Below are positions 36,037 through 45,611 of a DNA stretch of 63,315 bases, one piece after another (position 1 is the first letter of the stretch; every line of letters starts with the position of its first letter). Both the position numbers and the translations under genes were made by a program. The DNA lies in NCBI RefSeq assembly GCF_001311175.1, contig NZ_BBAI01000011.1, forward strand, positions 1 through 63,315. The letters run 5' to 3'. The notes under the pieces are model-generated. The model had not been told where the DNA came from, ran no database searches, and saw nothing but the letters and a program-made list of their open reading frames with translations. The DNA comes from Lacticaseibacillus pantheris DSM 15945 = JCM 12539 = NBRC 106106. Lineage in GTDB: Bacteria; Bacillota; Bacilli; Lactobacillales; Lactobacillaceae.

Positions 36037-36972
36037 ATGTTTTCACGCAAGAAGCAAAATCCGCAGGTTGTCGCTGCGGGCGTCGCGAACGTTGACGCGG
36101 ATACGCTGGTCACCCCCTCTGCAATGCGGGTGCTGGTACGTGAGTTTTTGAAGGACAAATTCGCCATCGTCGCGTTTTCCATTGCGGTGGTGATTATCCT
36201 GGGCGCCTTTGTGGGTGGCATCATCTGGTCCGCTGACAAAGTCACGACGGTGAATGTGCTCGACCGGTACCTGGCTCCCGGAGTGGACGGCCACATACTG
36301 GGTACGGACGCTAGTGGTCGGGATATGTTCCACTACCTGTTCGTAGCCGCACGGAACTCAATCTTCATTGGGGTTTCGGTCGCGATTCTGAACGAGTTGA
36401 TCGGGATTGTCTTAGGAACCGTCTCGGGCTACTTTGGTGGGGCAATTGATAACGTGCTGATGCGCATCGTCGATTTCTGGATGGTGTTGCCGCACTTCCT
36501 GATCATCATCATCCTGGCCCAATTGGTCAACAATCTGGACCCGCTGAAGCTGGTGTGGATTCTGACCCTGTTCAGTTGGACGTCCACCACACGACTAATT
36601 CGCTCGCAGATTCTGACGCAGGCGAAGCGGGAGTACGTGATGGCCTCCAAGACGTCGGGGACGCCGAACGTGGTCATTATGTTCCGCGAGGTGTTGCCCA
36701 ACATCAGCTCCTTTGTCATCACTGACCTGACGCTGACGGTAGCGAGTTCCATCGGTATTGAGACCGGGCTGTCCTTCCTGGGCTTTGGGCTACCCGCCTC
36801 ACAGCCGTCTCTAGGGACGTTGATCGGGTACGCGAATGATCCCGTGACGATCATCGACTATTGGTGGGTGTGGTTGCCGGCAGCGGTACTGTTGCTGACG
36901 CTATCGTTGTCCATTAATGCGGTTGGCCAGGCACTGAAGCGTGCAGCTAACGCACGGCAGCGGCGTGGATAA
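36037..36972 (+). CDS. oppC: Oligopeptide ABC transporter permease OppC
   Basis: Partner permease of 311 residues, intact. The cytoplasmic N-terminus includes LVREFLKDKFAIVAF. The GTDASGRDMF motif in the extracellular loop is typical of OppC/DppC proteins. The EAA loop appears as REYVMASKTSGTPNVVIMFREVLPN. The ATG at 36037 is preferred over GTG 36031 because AGGAGGGG is better spaced. A promoter follows before the first binding-protein gene. Confidence 0.94.
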   Translation: MFSRKKQNPQVVAAGVANVDADTLVTPSAMRVLVREFLKDKFAIVAFSIAVVIILGAFVGGIIWSADKVTTVNVLDRYLAPGVDGHILGTDASGRDMFHYLFVAARNSIFIGVSVAILNELIGIVLGTVSGYFGGAIDNVLMRIVDFWMVLPHFLIIIILAQLVNNLDPLKLVWILTLFSWTSTTRLIRSQILTQAKREYVMASKTSGTPNVVIMFREVLPNISSFVITDLTLTVASSIGIETGLSFLGFGLPASQPSLGTLIGYANDPVTIIDYWWVWLPAAVLLLTLSLSINAVGQALKRAANARQRRG

Positions 36973-36996
36973 TTGCAAAAAAAATTAAAATTGCGG

Positions 36997-37024
36997 TTGC
37001 ATTTGTTAATAATGTGTATATAAT
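36997..37024 (+). promoter_or_regulatory. Promoter of the first oppA gene
   Basis: TTGCAT (36997-37002), 16 bases, TATAAT (37019-37024). This allows extra expression of the binding protein relative to the rest of the operon. Confidence 0.65.
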
Positions 37025-37097
37025 TAGTTTGAAGTTAGAAATTATTAATTATTTGTGGGTAGTTACTTCGGGATTTTTCTGGGAAGGGGATTTGAGA

Positions 37098-38869
37098 ATG
37101 AAGAAACGTTCCAAATATATGGCGGGTGCGATGACCGCCGTTCTGGCATTGACCCTGGCGGCGTGTGGGTCAAATAGTTCAACGAGTACGAAGAGTGCTG
37201 TAGCATCAATGAAGTCGTCTACCACCAACAATAAAAAGGCGATTAAAGGTGGCACGCTGAGTGTGGCGGAGGTATCCAGCTCTCCAATCGCTGGGATCTT
37301 TGCTCCAGAGTTATCTGATAACGCTTCTGACGCCCAGTTCATGCAATTTGCCACTGAAAGTCTGTTTGGCGTTGGCAAGGACTATAAGTACACGGATAAA
37401 GGCGCCGCAACCCTGAAGCTGGACCGTAAGGCAAAGACAGCCACCATCAAGGTTAAGAAAAACGTTACCTGGTCGGACGGCAAGCCCGTTGTGGCCAAGG
37501 ATGTGGAGTACGCGTACGAGATTATCGCGAACAAGAACTCCAAATCATCGCGCTATACTGACTCACTGCAAAACATAAAGGGTATGGAAGAATACCATTC
37601 GGGTAGTGCCAACAACATTTCTGGTATTACTGAACCAGATGGTGACAATGGTAAGACTGTTGTCCTCCACTTCAAGCAAATGAAGCCCGGGATGAAGCAG
37701 TCAGGCAATGGTTATATTTGGGAAAGTGCAGAACCGTACCACTACCTCAAGGACGTTGCGTTTAGCGATCTCGCTAAGAGCGACAAGGTTCGTAAAGACC
37801 CCGTGACGTTTGGACCATTTAAATTTAGTAAGGTTGTCAGTGGTCAGTCCGTCGAGTTTACTCGCAACAAGTACTACTACAAAGGCACGCCTAAGCTCAA
37901 GGCGGTTAATGTTGAGGTGCTGGCTCCTGCAAAGGCGGTTACCGCGATTAAGTCAAAGAAGTACGACATTGTGTTGGATACACCAGCATCACAATACAAG
38001 AATTACAAAAACGCGAAGGGCTACCAGATGGTTGGTCAGCAAGCTTTGCAGTACTCGTACATTGGGTTTAACTTGGGCAAATACGATACCAAGACTAGCA
38101 CCAACGTTATGAATAAGAACGCCAAGATGAACAACCGTTCACTCCGTCAAGCAATGATGTACGCGCTGAACCTGGATGAAGTGGCCAAGAAGTTCTATCC
38201 TGGGGTTCGGACGCGGGCAACTACACTGATCCCGCCTGCATTTAGCTCTTACCACCTTGACAGCAAGGGTTACGCTTTGAACCTCAAGAAGGCTAAGAAC
38301 CTCCTGGACAAGGCTGGTTACAAGAAGGGGAAGGACGGATACCGTACTGACCTAAGGGAAAGAAACTGACCATTCACTTTGCTGTAATGCAGAATGATGA
38401 TACCAGTGACGCAATGTACCAGGACTTCATCCAGCAGTGGAAGAAGGTCGGTCTGCGCGTTAAGCTCACTACGGGTCGCGCAATCGAATTCAACGCCTTC
38501 TACAACAAGGTCGAAAACAATACTTCCGACATTGACGTATTCGCAGCGGCATGGCAGTTAAGCTCCGAACCATCGCCGATGGACCTGTACTCCAAGGATG
38601 CCCCATATAACTTTAGTCGCTTTACCTCTAAGGAAAACACTAAGTTACTCGACGAAATCGACAGTGAGAAGTCGTTTGACACCGCATATCGTGTTAAGGC
38701 ATTCAAGAAGTGGCAGAAGTACATGCTGAATGAAGCAGCCGTTGTTCCAACGCTGTATTACAACACGATTTACCCAACTAGCACCCGGGTTAAGAACTAT
38801 GCAATCTCACCTGCTGACAAAGAGTATGCACAATGGCAAGACGTTGCGGTTACTAGCACTAGTCGCTAA
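37098..38869 (+). CDS. oppA: Oligopeptide-binding lipoprotein OppA, Lys-rich copy (1 apparent frameshift)
   Basis: Extracellular substrate-binding lipoprotein, family 5. The signal peptide ends with the lipobox LAAC (Cys near residue 23). The mature part contains KNVTWSDGKPVVAKDVEYAY and PDGDNGKTVVLHFK, typical of OppA. Near 38357 one C is missing from GACCCTAAG; beyond it the chain continues KGKKLTIHFAVMQNDDTSDAMY to the end. The full length is about 590 residues. Codons and residues are lysine- and asparagine-rich compared with the paralogue at 39054. Confidence 0.92.
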
Positions 38870-38908
38870 ACCGTGACCACCGCTCTACCAGTTTTCAAGA
38901 TCGTAACG

Positions 38909-38936
38909 GCCCACCCCCATCTCGGGGTGGGCGTTT
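38909..38936 (+). terminator. Terminator between the two oppA genes
   Basis: GCCCACCCC pairs with GGGGTGGGC; only three T residues follow directly. Confidence 0.7.
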
Positions 38937-39053
38937 GCGTTATCACCGATATTTAACTGTTGTCCGCGCACACCGTGAGCTATACTGTTCGGGGAGCGTT
39001 AGGGAACACGCGGGGAAAATATATTGGATTTCTGGAAGGGTCGATAATTAATT

Positions 39054-40802
39054 ATGACTAACCGTTTACGAACGGGATTAATAATGCTGGGATCGTTAAC
39101 GCTACTTTTGGCAGCTTGTGGGAGTAGGCAGGCTGCTGGCAAATCGCCGTCAATGCACGTGCGAACAACGAACAATCACACCGCGATTAAGGGTGGCACG
39201 CTTGACGCCGCCGTGGTCAGCAATTCTCCGTTCACGGGTACGTTTGCGCCGGAGTTTGCTGAGACTACCGTGGACCTCAACTTTGCTCAGTTTGGCTTGG
39301 AGCCCCTCTTTGGGGTCAACCGGGACTACACGTTCAACCAGAACGGGGCGGCGACGCTGCGGCTGAACCGTCACGCGCGTACGGCGACCATCAAATTACG
39401 CCGCAATGTGCGGTGGGCGGATGGGCACAAAGTGGTCGCAAAGGACGTCGAGTACGCCTACGAGATTTTAGCTAACAAGGCGTCAAATTCGTCTCGCTAC
39501 ACGGACGCTTTGGCTAACATTAAGGGGATGGCTGCCTACCACGCTGGCGCCGCGAAGAGTATCAGCGGTATCAATTTACCCCAAGGTGATAACGGGCGTA
39601 CCGTTATACTGCACTTTAAGGCACTAAAGCCGGGCATGAAGCGGACCGGTAATGGTTACATCTGGGAGTACGCGGAACCATACCACTACCTGAAGAACAT
39701 TCCGTTCGCCGACCTAGCTAAGAGTTCCCGTATGCGCAGTCAACTGCTGACCTTTGGCCCGTTCCGCATGACCAAAGTGGTTAACGGGCAGTCGGTGCGG
39801 TATGCCCGCAACCGTTACTATTACCGGGGGATGCCGCACCTCCAGCACGTGAACGTCGAAACGTTGGCTAGTAGTAAAGCTACCGCGGCGTTGAAGGCGA
39901 AGAAGTATGACGTGGTTTTCGGTATGCCCAGCGCGCAATACACGCACTATCGGCGTACATCGGGGTACACGATGCTCACGGATCAGTCAATGTCATACGA
40001 TTATTTGGCATTTAACCTGGGCCACTTTGACCAGAAGACTGGGCGTAACGTGATGAATAAACACGCCAAAATGGCTAATCAGAAGTTGCGCCAGGCCATG
40101 CTGTACGCGTTAAATGTGGATGCGGTGGTCAAAAAGCTGTATCCGGGCACCAGGACGCGAGGCACCACGCTCATTCCCACTGCTTTTGGTCGCTATCACC
40201 TCCGGACTTCCGGGTACACTCTGAACCGCACGCGGGCGCGGAAGTTGTTGGATGAGGCAGGGTACCGGAAGGGCAAGGACGGCTACCGGACGGATCCTGA
40301 CGGACACAAATTGACCGTGCACTTAGCCGTCATGCAGGGTGACGACACGAGCGACGCGATGTACGCGGATTTCATGCAACAGTGGCGCAAAGTGGGCCTG
40401 CGGGTGCGCCTCACTACCGGGCGACCAATCGAATTCAACTCCTTCTATAAGATGGTGGCGGCTAACCCCGCTACAATCGATATCATCGCGGGTTCGTGGT
40501 CGCTGGGGGCTGAACCGTCACCGATGGCACTGTACGGCCCCCAAGCGCCGTATAACTTTAGCCGCTTTGTTTCAAAGCGCAATACGCAGCTGCTTGAAGA
40601 AATAGACGGGTCGCGAGCGTTTAACGACGGTTACCGCGTGGCCGTATTCAAGCGGTGGCAAAAGTACATGCTGAATGAAGCTGCCGTTGCGCCGTTGACG
40701 TATGGCGTCACGGTGCTGCCGGTTAGTTCGCGGGTGAAGGATTTGTCGCTCAAACCTGATAACCATTGGGATGACGTTGCGGTAACGAGTGCATCCCGTT
40801 AA
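39054..40802 (+). CDS. Oligopeptide-binding lipoprotein, Arg-rich paralogue
   Basis: A second family 5 binding protein of 582 residues, intact, with lipobox LAAC near residue 21. It aligns with the preceding OppA along its whole length (DVEYAYEI, GNGYIWE, DDTSDAMY, QKYMLNEAAV). It replaces many Lys with Arg and Asn with His or Arg, for example LRRNVRWADGHKVVAKDVEY against VKKNVTWSDGKPVVAKDVEY. It likely serves the same permease with different peptide preference. It is preceded by a weak TTGTCC/TATACT promoter (38960-38986) and may be separately transcribed. Confidence 0.92.
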   Translation: MTNRLRTGLIMLGSLTLLLAACGSRQAAGKSPSMHVRTTNNHTAIKGGTLDAAVVSNSPFTGTFAPEFAETTVDLNFAQFGLEPLFGVNRDYTFNQNGAATLRLNRHARTATIKLRRNVRWADGHKVVAKDVEYAYEILANKASNSSRYTDALANIKGMAAYHAGAAKSISGINLPQGDNGRTVILHFKALKPGMKRTGNGYIWEYAEPYHYLKNIPFADLAKSSRMRSQLLTFGPFRMTKVVNGQSVRYARNRYYYRGMPHLQHVNVETLASSKATAALKAKKYDVVFGMPSAQYTHYRRTSGYTMLTDQSMSYDYLAFNLGHFDQKTGRNVMNKHAKMANQKLRQAMLYALNVDAVVKKLYPGTRTRGTTLIPTAFGRYHLRTSGYTLNRTRARKLLDEAGYRKGKDGYRTDPDGHKLTVHLAVMQGDDTSDAMYADFMQQWRKVGLRVRLTTGRPIEFNSFYKMVAANPATIDIIAGSWSLGAEPSPMALYGPQAPYNFSRFVSKRNTQLLEEIDGSRAFNDGYRVAVFKRWQKYMLNEAAVAPLTYGVTVLPVSSRVKDLSLKPDNHWDDVAVTSASR

Positions 40803-40917
40803 TTAACGCTAATTAGGAAGGGGCCCGGCCATAATTCGCTGCTTCGAGAAAACGACGAACATCGACGCCGGCCGACTTCTGACCAATTAGAGTTATGGTG
40901 AGAAGCTACCTACAAAC

Positions 40918-41029
40918 GTGGACCACAATGCAGCTCCCTGTGTCTAACACAATGAGGCAGATATTCCTAAGTTCGGGAATATCTGCCTTATTACGTTAGT
41001 GCTCGGGAGCTAACTGCATTGTGGTCCAC
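40918..41029. repeat. Large two-part hairpin, possible terminator of the second oppA
   Basis: GTGGACCACAATGCAG (40918-40933) pairs perfectly with CTGCATTGTGGTCCAC (41014-41029). Inside, AGGCAGATATTCC pairs with GGAATATCTGCCT, with TCCC/GGGA between. CTCTCTTTTT follows at once, so it may terminate. It is not clearly part of families A to C. The rest of the 40803-41117 gap shows nothing else. Confidence 0.7.
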
Positions 41030-41117
41030 TCTCTTTTTACCGGCACAAAGCGATAGCCAGTGGGGGACTGCATAAGCTATAATGCATATTAGTACGAATT
41101 AAACGGGGGCCTGACGC

Positions 41118-41865
41118 ATGGTACACTTAATCGAAAAATTATACGGCCCGTTCTTTGCGGCCAGTGACTGGCATGCCGCCGTCATGACCGGCTCCGGCTT
41201 ACTGACAATCCTCATGTTGGCCATTATGGAATGTTTGCTGTCGGTCGATAACGCCGTGGTTTTGGCCGCCCAAACGCAGGGGCTCCACGACCAGAAATTG
41301 GAAAAAGAAGCCCTGGTGTACGGATTGTGGGGTGCCTACCTTTTCCGCTTTATCGCAATCGGTATGGGTACGTACTTGATGCGTTTTTGGGGCATTAAGG
41401 CACTAGGTGCAGTTTACTTACTGTACATGTCGGTGCACTTTTTTTTACGAACAGCACCATCCTGAAAGCGCGAATGGGGCAAAGCAACCGCGTAAGCAAC
41501 GCTCCTTTTGGGGCACCGTAGCGACGGTCGAGTTGATGGACATTGTGTTCTCGGTGGACTCCATCCTCACGGCTTTGGCCATCGATAATAACCCAGTGAT
41601 TGTGCTATTGGGCGGCTGTATTGGGATTCTCGCGATGCGGTTTGTTGCGCAGGTAATGATTGGGCTCATTGCCCGGGTGCCGGAGTTACTTTACATGGCT
41701 TACGTGCTCATCGCGGTGATTGCGGTCAAACTATTTCTGAGCCTCCCCCAAATTGACATAGAGGTGCCCAACGTATTGTTTAGCGTCTTTGTGTTAGCGG
41801 CGTTTGTCATCACGATTCTATGGCACAACCACACGCAGAGGCGTCAACAACAGACAAAGGATTAG
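41118..41865 (+). CDS. TerC-family integral membrane protein (1 apparent frameshift)
   Basis: A TerC/Alx-type membrane protein, a family linked to metal-ion (Mn2+ in studied cases) export. About seven helices are visible. The two acidic family motifs are MECLLSVDNAVVLA in the first half and ELMDIVFSVDSILTALAI in the second. The frame is lost at a T8 run (41442-41449); seven T residues give HFFYEQHHPES and restore the chain to about 248 residues. It ends four bases before truB. Confidence 0.88.
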
Positions 41866-41869
41866 ACGA

Positions 41870-42808
41870 ATGGACGGATTACTACCAATTAACAAGCCAC
41901 GCGGCATGACCAGTGCGGACGTGGTTTACAAAGTACGGAAAATTTTGCACATCAAAAAAAATTGGGCACAGTGGCACGTTGGATCCGAACGTTGACGGCG
42001 TGTTGCCGCTAGCAATTGGGACGGCCACCAAGGCGATTACGCAGCTCCAAAGTGGAGGCAAGGTATACACTGGCGAGGTAACTCTGGGCTTTGCGACCAC
42101 TACCGAGGATCTGGATGGCGAGGTGGTGACGCGCACACCGCTGACGGCTCCGATAGCAGATGATGCGATTGACACCGCTATGGCCACGTTTAACGGCGAC
42201 ATTATTCAGGTCGCACCGATGTACTCCGCGGTCCGCGTTAACGGACGGCGGCTATACGAATACGCGCGGGCTGGCGAAACGGTGGCCCGCCCGGAGCGCC
42301 ACGCGCATATTAGCGAGTTCGTGCGGACTTCCGCAACCAGCTTTGATGCCGATGCTGGCACACAGTCGTTTACTTTTCGGGCAACGGTGAGCAAGGGGAC
42401 ATACATCCGCACTTTATCCGTTGATCTAGGTCGCAAGCTAGGCTTCGCGGCCGTGATGAGCCAACTGACGCGGCAACAAAGTGGTGGTTTTGCTCTGGCC
42501 GACAGCGTGACGTTAGAGCAGCTAGCGCAGGCAGCTGCGGACGGCACCGTGGATACTTTGATTGACGGGGTGGATTGGGCGTACGGTGAGCTACCAGCAC
42601 TTGATTTAACCGACGCCCAGTGGCAGATTGTGCAGCACGGACACTCGTTTTTAACTCAGGAAACCACGGCGCCACGTATTCGTGTGTATCGCGATAACGT
42701 CATGAAGGGGATTTACCGGTTCGTCGACGGGGCGTACAAACCCGAAACGATGTACTTAGGCAACACGGTGCCACGCGCGACTCGCAGTGGCGCCGGCACC
42801 AAGAATAG
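41870..42808 (+). CDS. truB: tRNA pseudouridine(55) synthase (2 apparent frameshifts)
   Basis: TruB makes pseudouridine 55 in the T-loop of tRNAs. MDGLLPINKPRGMTSADVV opens the protein, GHSGTLDPNVDGVLPLAIG carries the catalytic Asp, and GTYIRTLSVDLG is conserved. The frame breaks at an A8 run (41954-41961), where seven A residues are expected. At the other end the visible frame runs straight into ribF without a stop. One added base before 42806 gives a TAG at 42806-42808 and a 312-residue product, so the apparent fusion is probably another indel. Confidence 0.9.
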
Positions 42809-42818
42809 AGGGATTGTA

Positions 42819-43769
42819 GTGCAAAGAATTGATATTACGCGGCCATTAACCGATGCTGAGATACCAGGAGAGCCAATTGTGCTGGTGCTGGGCTTCTTTG
42901 ATGGCCTACACCGGGGTCACCAGGCGGTTATTCGTCGTGCCCGCGAGGAGGCCGATAAGCGGCACGCACCGTTGGCATTAATGACGTTTAACGTGCACCC
43001 GTCAGTAGTGTATGGTGATGCCGACGAGGCGACCTTTAAATACTTATCAACGCTCCCGCGCAAGGAGGAGTTGGCAGCAGGTTTAGGGGTCGACTTGTTC
43101 TACGTGGCGCACTTCACGCCGGAGTTCGCCCGCCTGGGGCCGCAGGCATTTGTGGATCAGTACCTGGTGCGCCTCAAAGCGGCGGTGGTCGTAGCCGGCT
43201 TTGATTACACGTATGGCAAGCGCGATGTGGCCAACATGGAGTTACTCCCCGGCTACGCGCGCGGGCGGTTCGACGTGATTACGGTTCCTGAGCAGACAAT
43301 GCAGGGCAACAAGATTAGCTCAACGCGCATCCGCACGGCGCTGGCTGGCGGCGATATTGACGCGGCCAACGAGCTGTTGGGTTACGGTTACCAGACGACG
43401 GGCAAAGTGGTCCACGGTGAGGCCCGCGGGCGTGAGTTGGGCTTTCCGACGCTAAATATCGAGACACCCGTACACGAATGGGTCCCCGGGGTCGGTATTT
43501 ATGTAACGCGGGTCCGTGTGCGCGGCCAGTGGTACGGGGGAATGGCTTCGGTCGGTTACAACGTGACTTTTGGCGCTGGACGTGCCTTGACGGTGGAAAT
43601 AAACCTGTTCGATTTCAGCCAGGATGTGTACGGCGAGACGGTCACCGTTGAGTGGTACCACCGTTTACGCGGCGAGGTGAAGTTTGACGGCGCTGCGGGA
43701 CTGATTAAGCAGTTGCACCAGGACGAGGCGAACAGCCGGACATACTTGGCGCAACATCCACAAGTATAG
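42819..43769 (+). CDS. ribF: Bifunctional riboflavin kinase/FAD synthetase
   Basis: RibF makes FMN then FAD from riboflavin. The N-terminal FAD synthetase domain has GFFDGLHRGHQAV and STRIRTAL; the C-terminal kinase domain has GFPTLNIE and GGMASVGYNVTFG. The 316-residue length fits. The GTG at 42819, ten bases after AGAGGG, is the natural start even though the frame is open upstream into truB. A terminator follows. The FMN it supplies would feed the lactate oxidase in this window. Confidence 0.93.
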   Translation: MQRIDITRPLTDAEIPGEPIVLVLGFFDGLHRGHQAVIRRAREEADKRHAPLALMTFNVHPSVVYGDADEATFKYLSTLPRKEELAAGLGVDLFYVAHFTPEFARLGPQAFVDQYLVRLKAAVVVAGFDYTYGKRDVANMELLPGYARGRFDVITVPEQTMQGNKISSTRIRTALAGGDIDAANELLGYGYQTTGKVVHGEARGRELGFPTLNIETPVHEWVPGVGIYVTRVRVRGQWYGGMASVGYNVTFGAGRALTVEINLFDFSQDVYGETVTVEWYHRLRGEVKFDGAAGLIKQLHQDEANSRTYLAQHPQV

Positions 43770-43776
43770 GTAGAGG

Positions 43777-43805
43777 ACACCCGCTGATGATGGCGGGTGT
43801 TTTTG
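43777..43805 (+). terminator. Intrinsic terminator of ribF
   Basis: ACACCCGC pairs with GCGGGTGT, then five T residues. Confidence 0.9.
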
Positions 43806-43806
43806 A

Positions 43807-43895
43807 TTGCAAGTGGCTGGTCGGAATGAACTGATGGCGGAGGTGGAGTGGGCGTTGGTCATGACCGGCTACAGGCCTCACGCTCTCGCCCGTGT
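43807..43895. repeat. Family C repeat fragment
   Basis: Shares AAGTGGCTGGTCG, GACCGGCTAC and CCTCACGCT-CGCCCGTG with the family C arm at 18984. It lies directly after the ribF terminator. Confidence 0.55.
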
Positions 43896-44100
43896 AAATG
43901 GTTATCAAATAACCGTTACGGCCGAATTCCCTATAAATGCTAGTAGATTTACGGATAGTAGTTTATAGTCCTTGTTCCAAGGTTTGCTTGACTGATTATT
44001 TGGATTGCTTGGCATGGAAAATAATTTCATCATTCCTTACAATCAAGTCATTTAGAGATTTCGAGTTTTCGAAGAATTGATGGTTACTTTACTATTTAAC
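43896..44100. other. AT-rich intergenic stretch
   Basis: No gene or structured repeat is recognised between the family C fragment and the element at 44101. Confidence 0.5.
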
Positions 44101-44327
44101 TAGAAACTGTGTGGCGTTTGGGGTGGAGGCGTCGTGTCCGGAGACGTGGTTGCTGTGACCCCAGAGCGCCCTAGGAGCGCAGCGACGTAGGGCGGCAAAG
44201 TTTATAGACCGAGTGGTTTTCTCGGGCTATAAACTTCGTGGGAGCCGGAACGGCCGGAGCGTGCGGGTATAGCAATCACGGCGCAGGACGCGTAAGCCGT
44301 AACCCCAAACGCCGCACACAGTTTCTA
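44101..44327. repeat. Element with terminal inverted repeats, family B related (B3)
   Basis: Ends are TAGAAACTGTGTG and CACACAGTTTCTA, and pairing continues inward through GCGTTTGGGGT/ACCCCAAACGC. A central hairpin has AAGTTTATAG and CTATAAACTT arms. The right part (CGTAAGCCGTAACCCC) matches family B tails. It resembles a non-coding miniature element of 227 bases. Confidence 0.75.
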
Positions 44328-44330
44328 CCA

Positions 44331-44422
44331 CTAACCCACTAACCCACTAACCCACTAACCCACTAACCCACTAACCCACTAACCCACTAACCCACTAACC
44401 CACTAACCCACTAACCCACTAA
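44331..44422. repeat. Octamer tandem repeat (CTAACCCA)
   Basis: About 11.5 perfect copies of an 8-base unit run for 92 bases, starting three bases after the terminal inverted repeat of the B3 element. It ends 39 bases before the hrcA promoter. Repeat number is expected to vary by slippage. Confidence 0.95.
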
Positions 44423-44461
44423 GACCTAAGGCTGAAATTAACCCAAATTAGCAAACGCGCG

Positions 44462-44490
44462 TTGACATTGCTAACCCGGGGTTGTATATT
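44462..44490 (+). promoter_or_regulatory. Promoter of the hrcA-grpE-dnaK-dnaJ operon
   Basis: TTGACA (44462-44467), exactly 17 bases, then TATATT (44485-44490): a near-consensus vegetative promoter directly upstream of the CIRCE operator. Confidence 0.92.
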
Positions 44491-44497
44491 ATTGTTG

Positions 44498-44524
44498 TTA
44501 GCACTTAGAAAGTATGAGTGCTAA
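44498..44524 (+). promoter_or_regulatory. CIRCE operator (HrcA binding site)
   Basis: TTAGCACTT-N9-GAGTGCTAA matches the CIRCE consensus TTAGCACTC-N9-GAGTGCTAA with one mismatch. It covers the likely transcription start and ends 16 bases before hrcA. Confidence 0.95.
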
Positions 44525-44540
44525 TTCCGGAGGTGAGGAC

Positions 44541-45586
44541 ATGTTAACGGAACGGGAATTGATGGTACTCAAAGATATCATCAAGTTATACACCGAAACG
44601 GGTCAGCCCGTGGGCAGTAAAACGCTCATGACGTCGCTACCGATTCGCGTCAGTTCGGCAACCATTCGCAACGACATGGCCGCGCTGGAGGATGCCGGGT
44701 TGATTCGCAAAACGCATAGCAGTTCGGGTCGTGTGCCCAGTTCGGCTGGTTATCGTTACTATCTCGATAACATGCTGACACCGGCCCGGGTTCCCGAGCA
44801 GGAGATGCAAACCATTCGTCAGTCCTTCGGGAACGACTTTGGTCGCATCGATGAAATCATCGAGCAATCGGCACGGATTCTGTCCAACCTGACTAGTTAC
44901 ACTGCCATTACACTGGGGCCCGAGGTGGCTAACCTGACCCTTGAAGGCTTCAGGCTAGTGCCGCTAGGTAACCACCAGGTGATGGCCATCATCGTAGCTA
45001 GTGACGGTAGCGTACAGAACCAAGTGTTTACTTTGCCCCGTGAGTTGGATTCGGATCAGGTGGAGAAAGCTATTCGGATTATCAACGACCAGTTGGTAGG
45101 CCAGAGCCTCACCACCGTCGCGCAAAAGTTGCGGACCGACGTACCGGCCATCTTGATGCAACAGTTACAAACACCCAAGGGATTCCTAGATGCGTTTGGC
45201 GACGTGTTGCAAAAGGCGGTCAGCGAACGTTTCTACGTTGCGGTCGGCTAAACCTCATGGACTACTTTGGGTCCGACAACCTGGGTGAGCTCAAGCAAAT
45301 CTACCGTTTAATTGACCGGCAAGACGAGTTAAACCAGTTGTTGGACGCGAACACCGATGGTTCTGGTCAACGACCAATCTCGGTGCGCCTGGGTTCGGAG
45401 TTGTCGGAACAGTCGCTCCGCAATTTAAGTCTGATCACCGCGCGCTATTCGGTTAACGACCACGGCCAGGGGATGATTGCCATCCTGGGGCCAAAGTCGA
45501 TGCCGTACTCCAAGATGATCGGTTTGCTCGAGGCGTTCAGAACGGAATTAGCATCACGCTTAACTAACTACTATGACCACCACTAG
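44541..45586 (+). CDS. hrcA: Heat-inducible transcription repressor HrcA (1 apparent frameshift)
   Basis: HrcA represses chaperone genes by binding CIRCE and is kept active by GroEL. The N-terminal winged helix contains [27 protein letters not shown] sequence and [18 protein letters not shown]; the C-terminal part includes [15 protein letters not shown]. Near 45240 one base is missing; restoring it joins ERFYV to LNLMDYFG and removes a false TAA at 45249. The full product is about 348 residues. GGAGGTGAGG precedes the ATG at 44541. First gene of the operon it controls. Confidence 0.95.
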
Positions 45587-45611
45587 GGTGGGTTTGGAAA
45601 GGAGCACCACA

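Noticed and set aside
44331..44422. Telomere-like sequence suggesting a linear replicon end
   Set aside because: The unit is an octamer within a chromosomal core region with genes on both sides; a simple tandem repeat is enough.
44331..44422. CRISPR array
   Set aside because: Units are directly joined without spacers and there are no cas genes.
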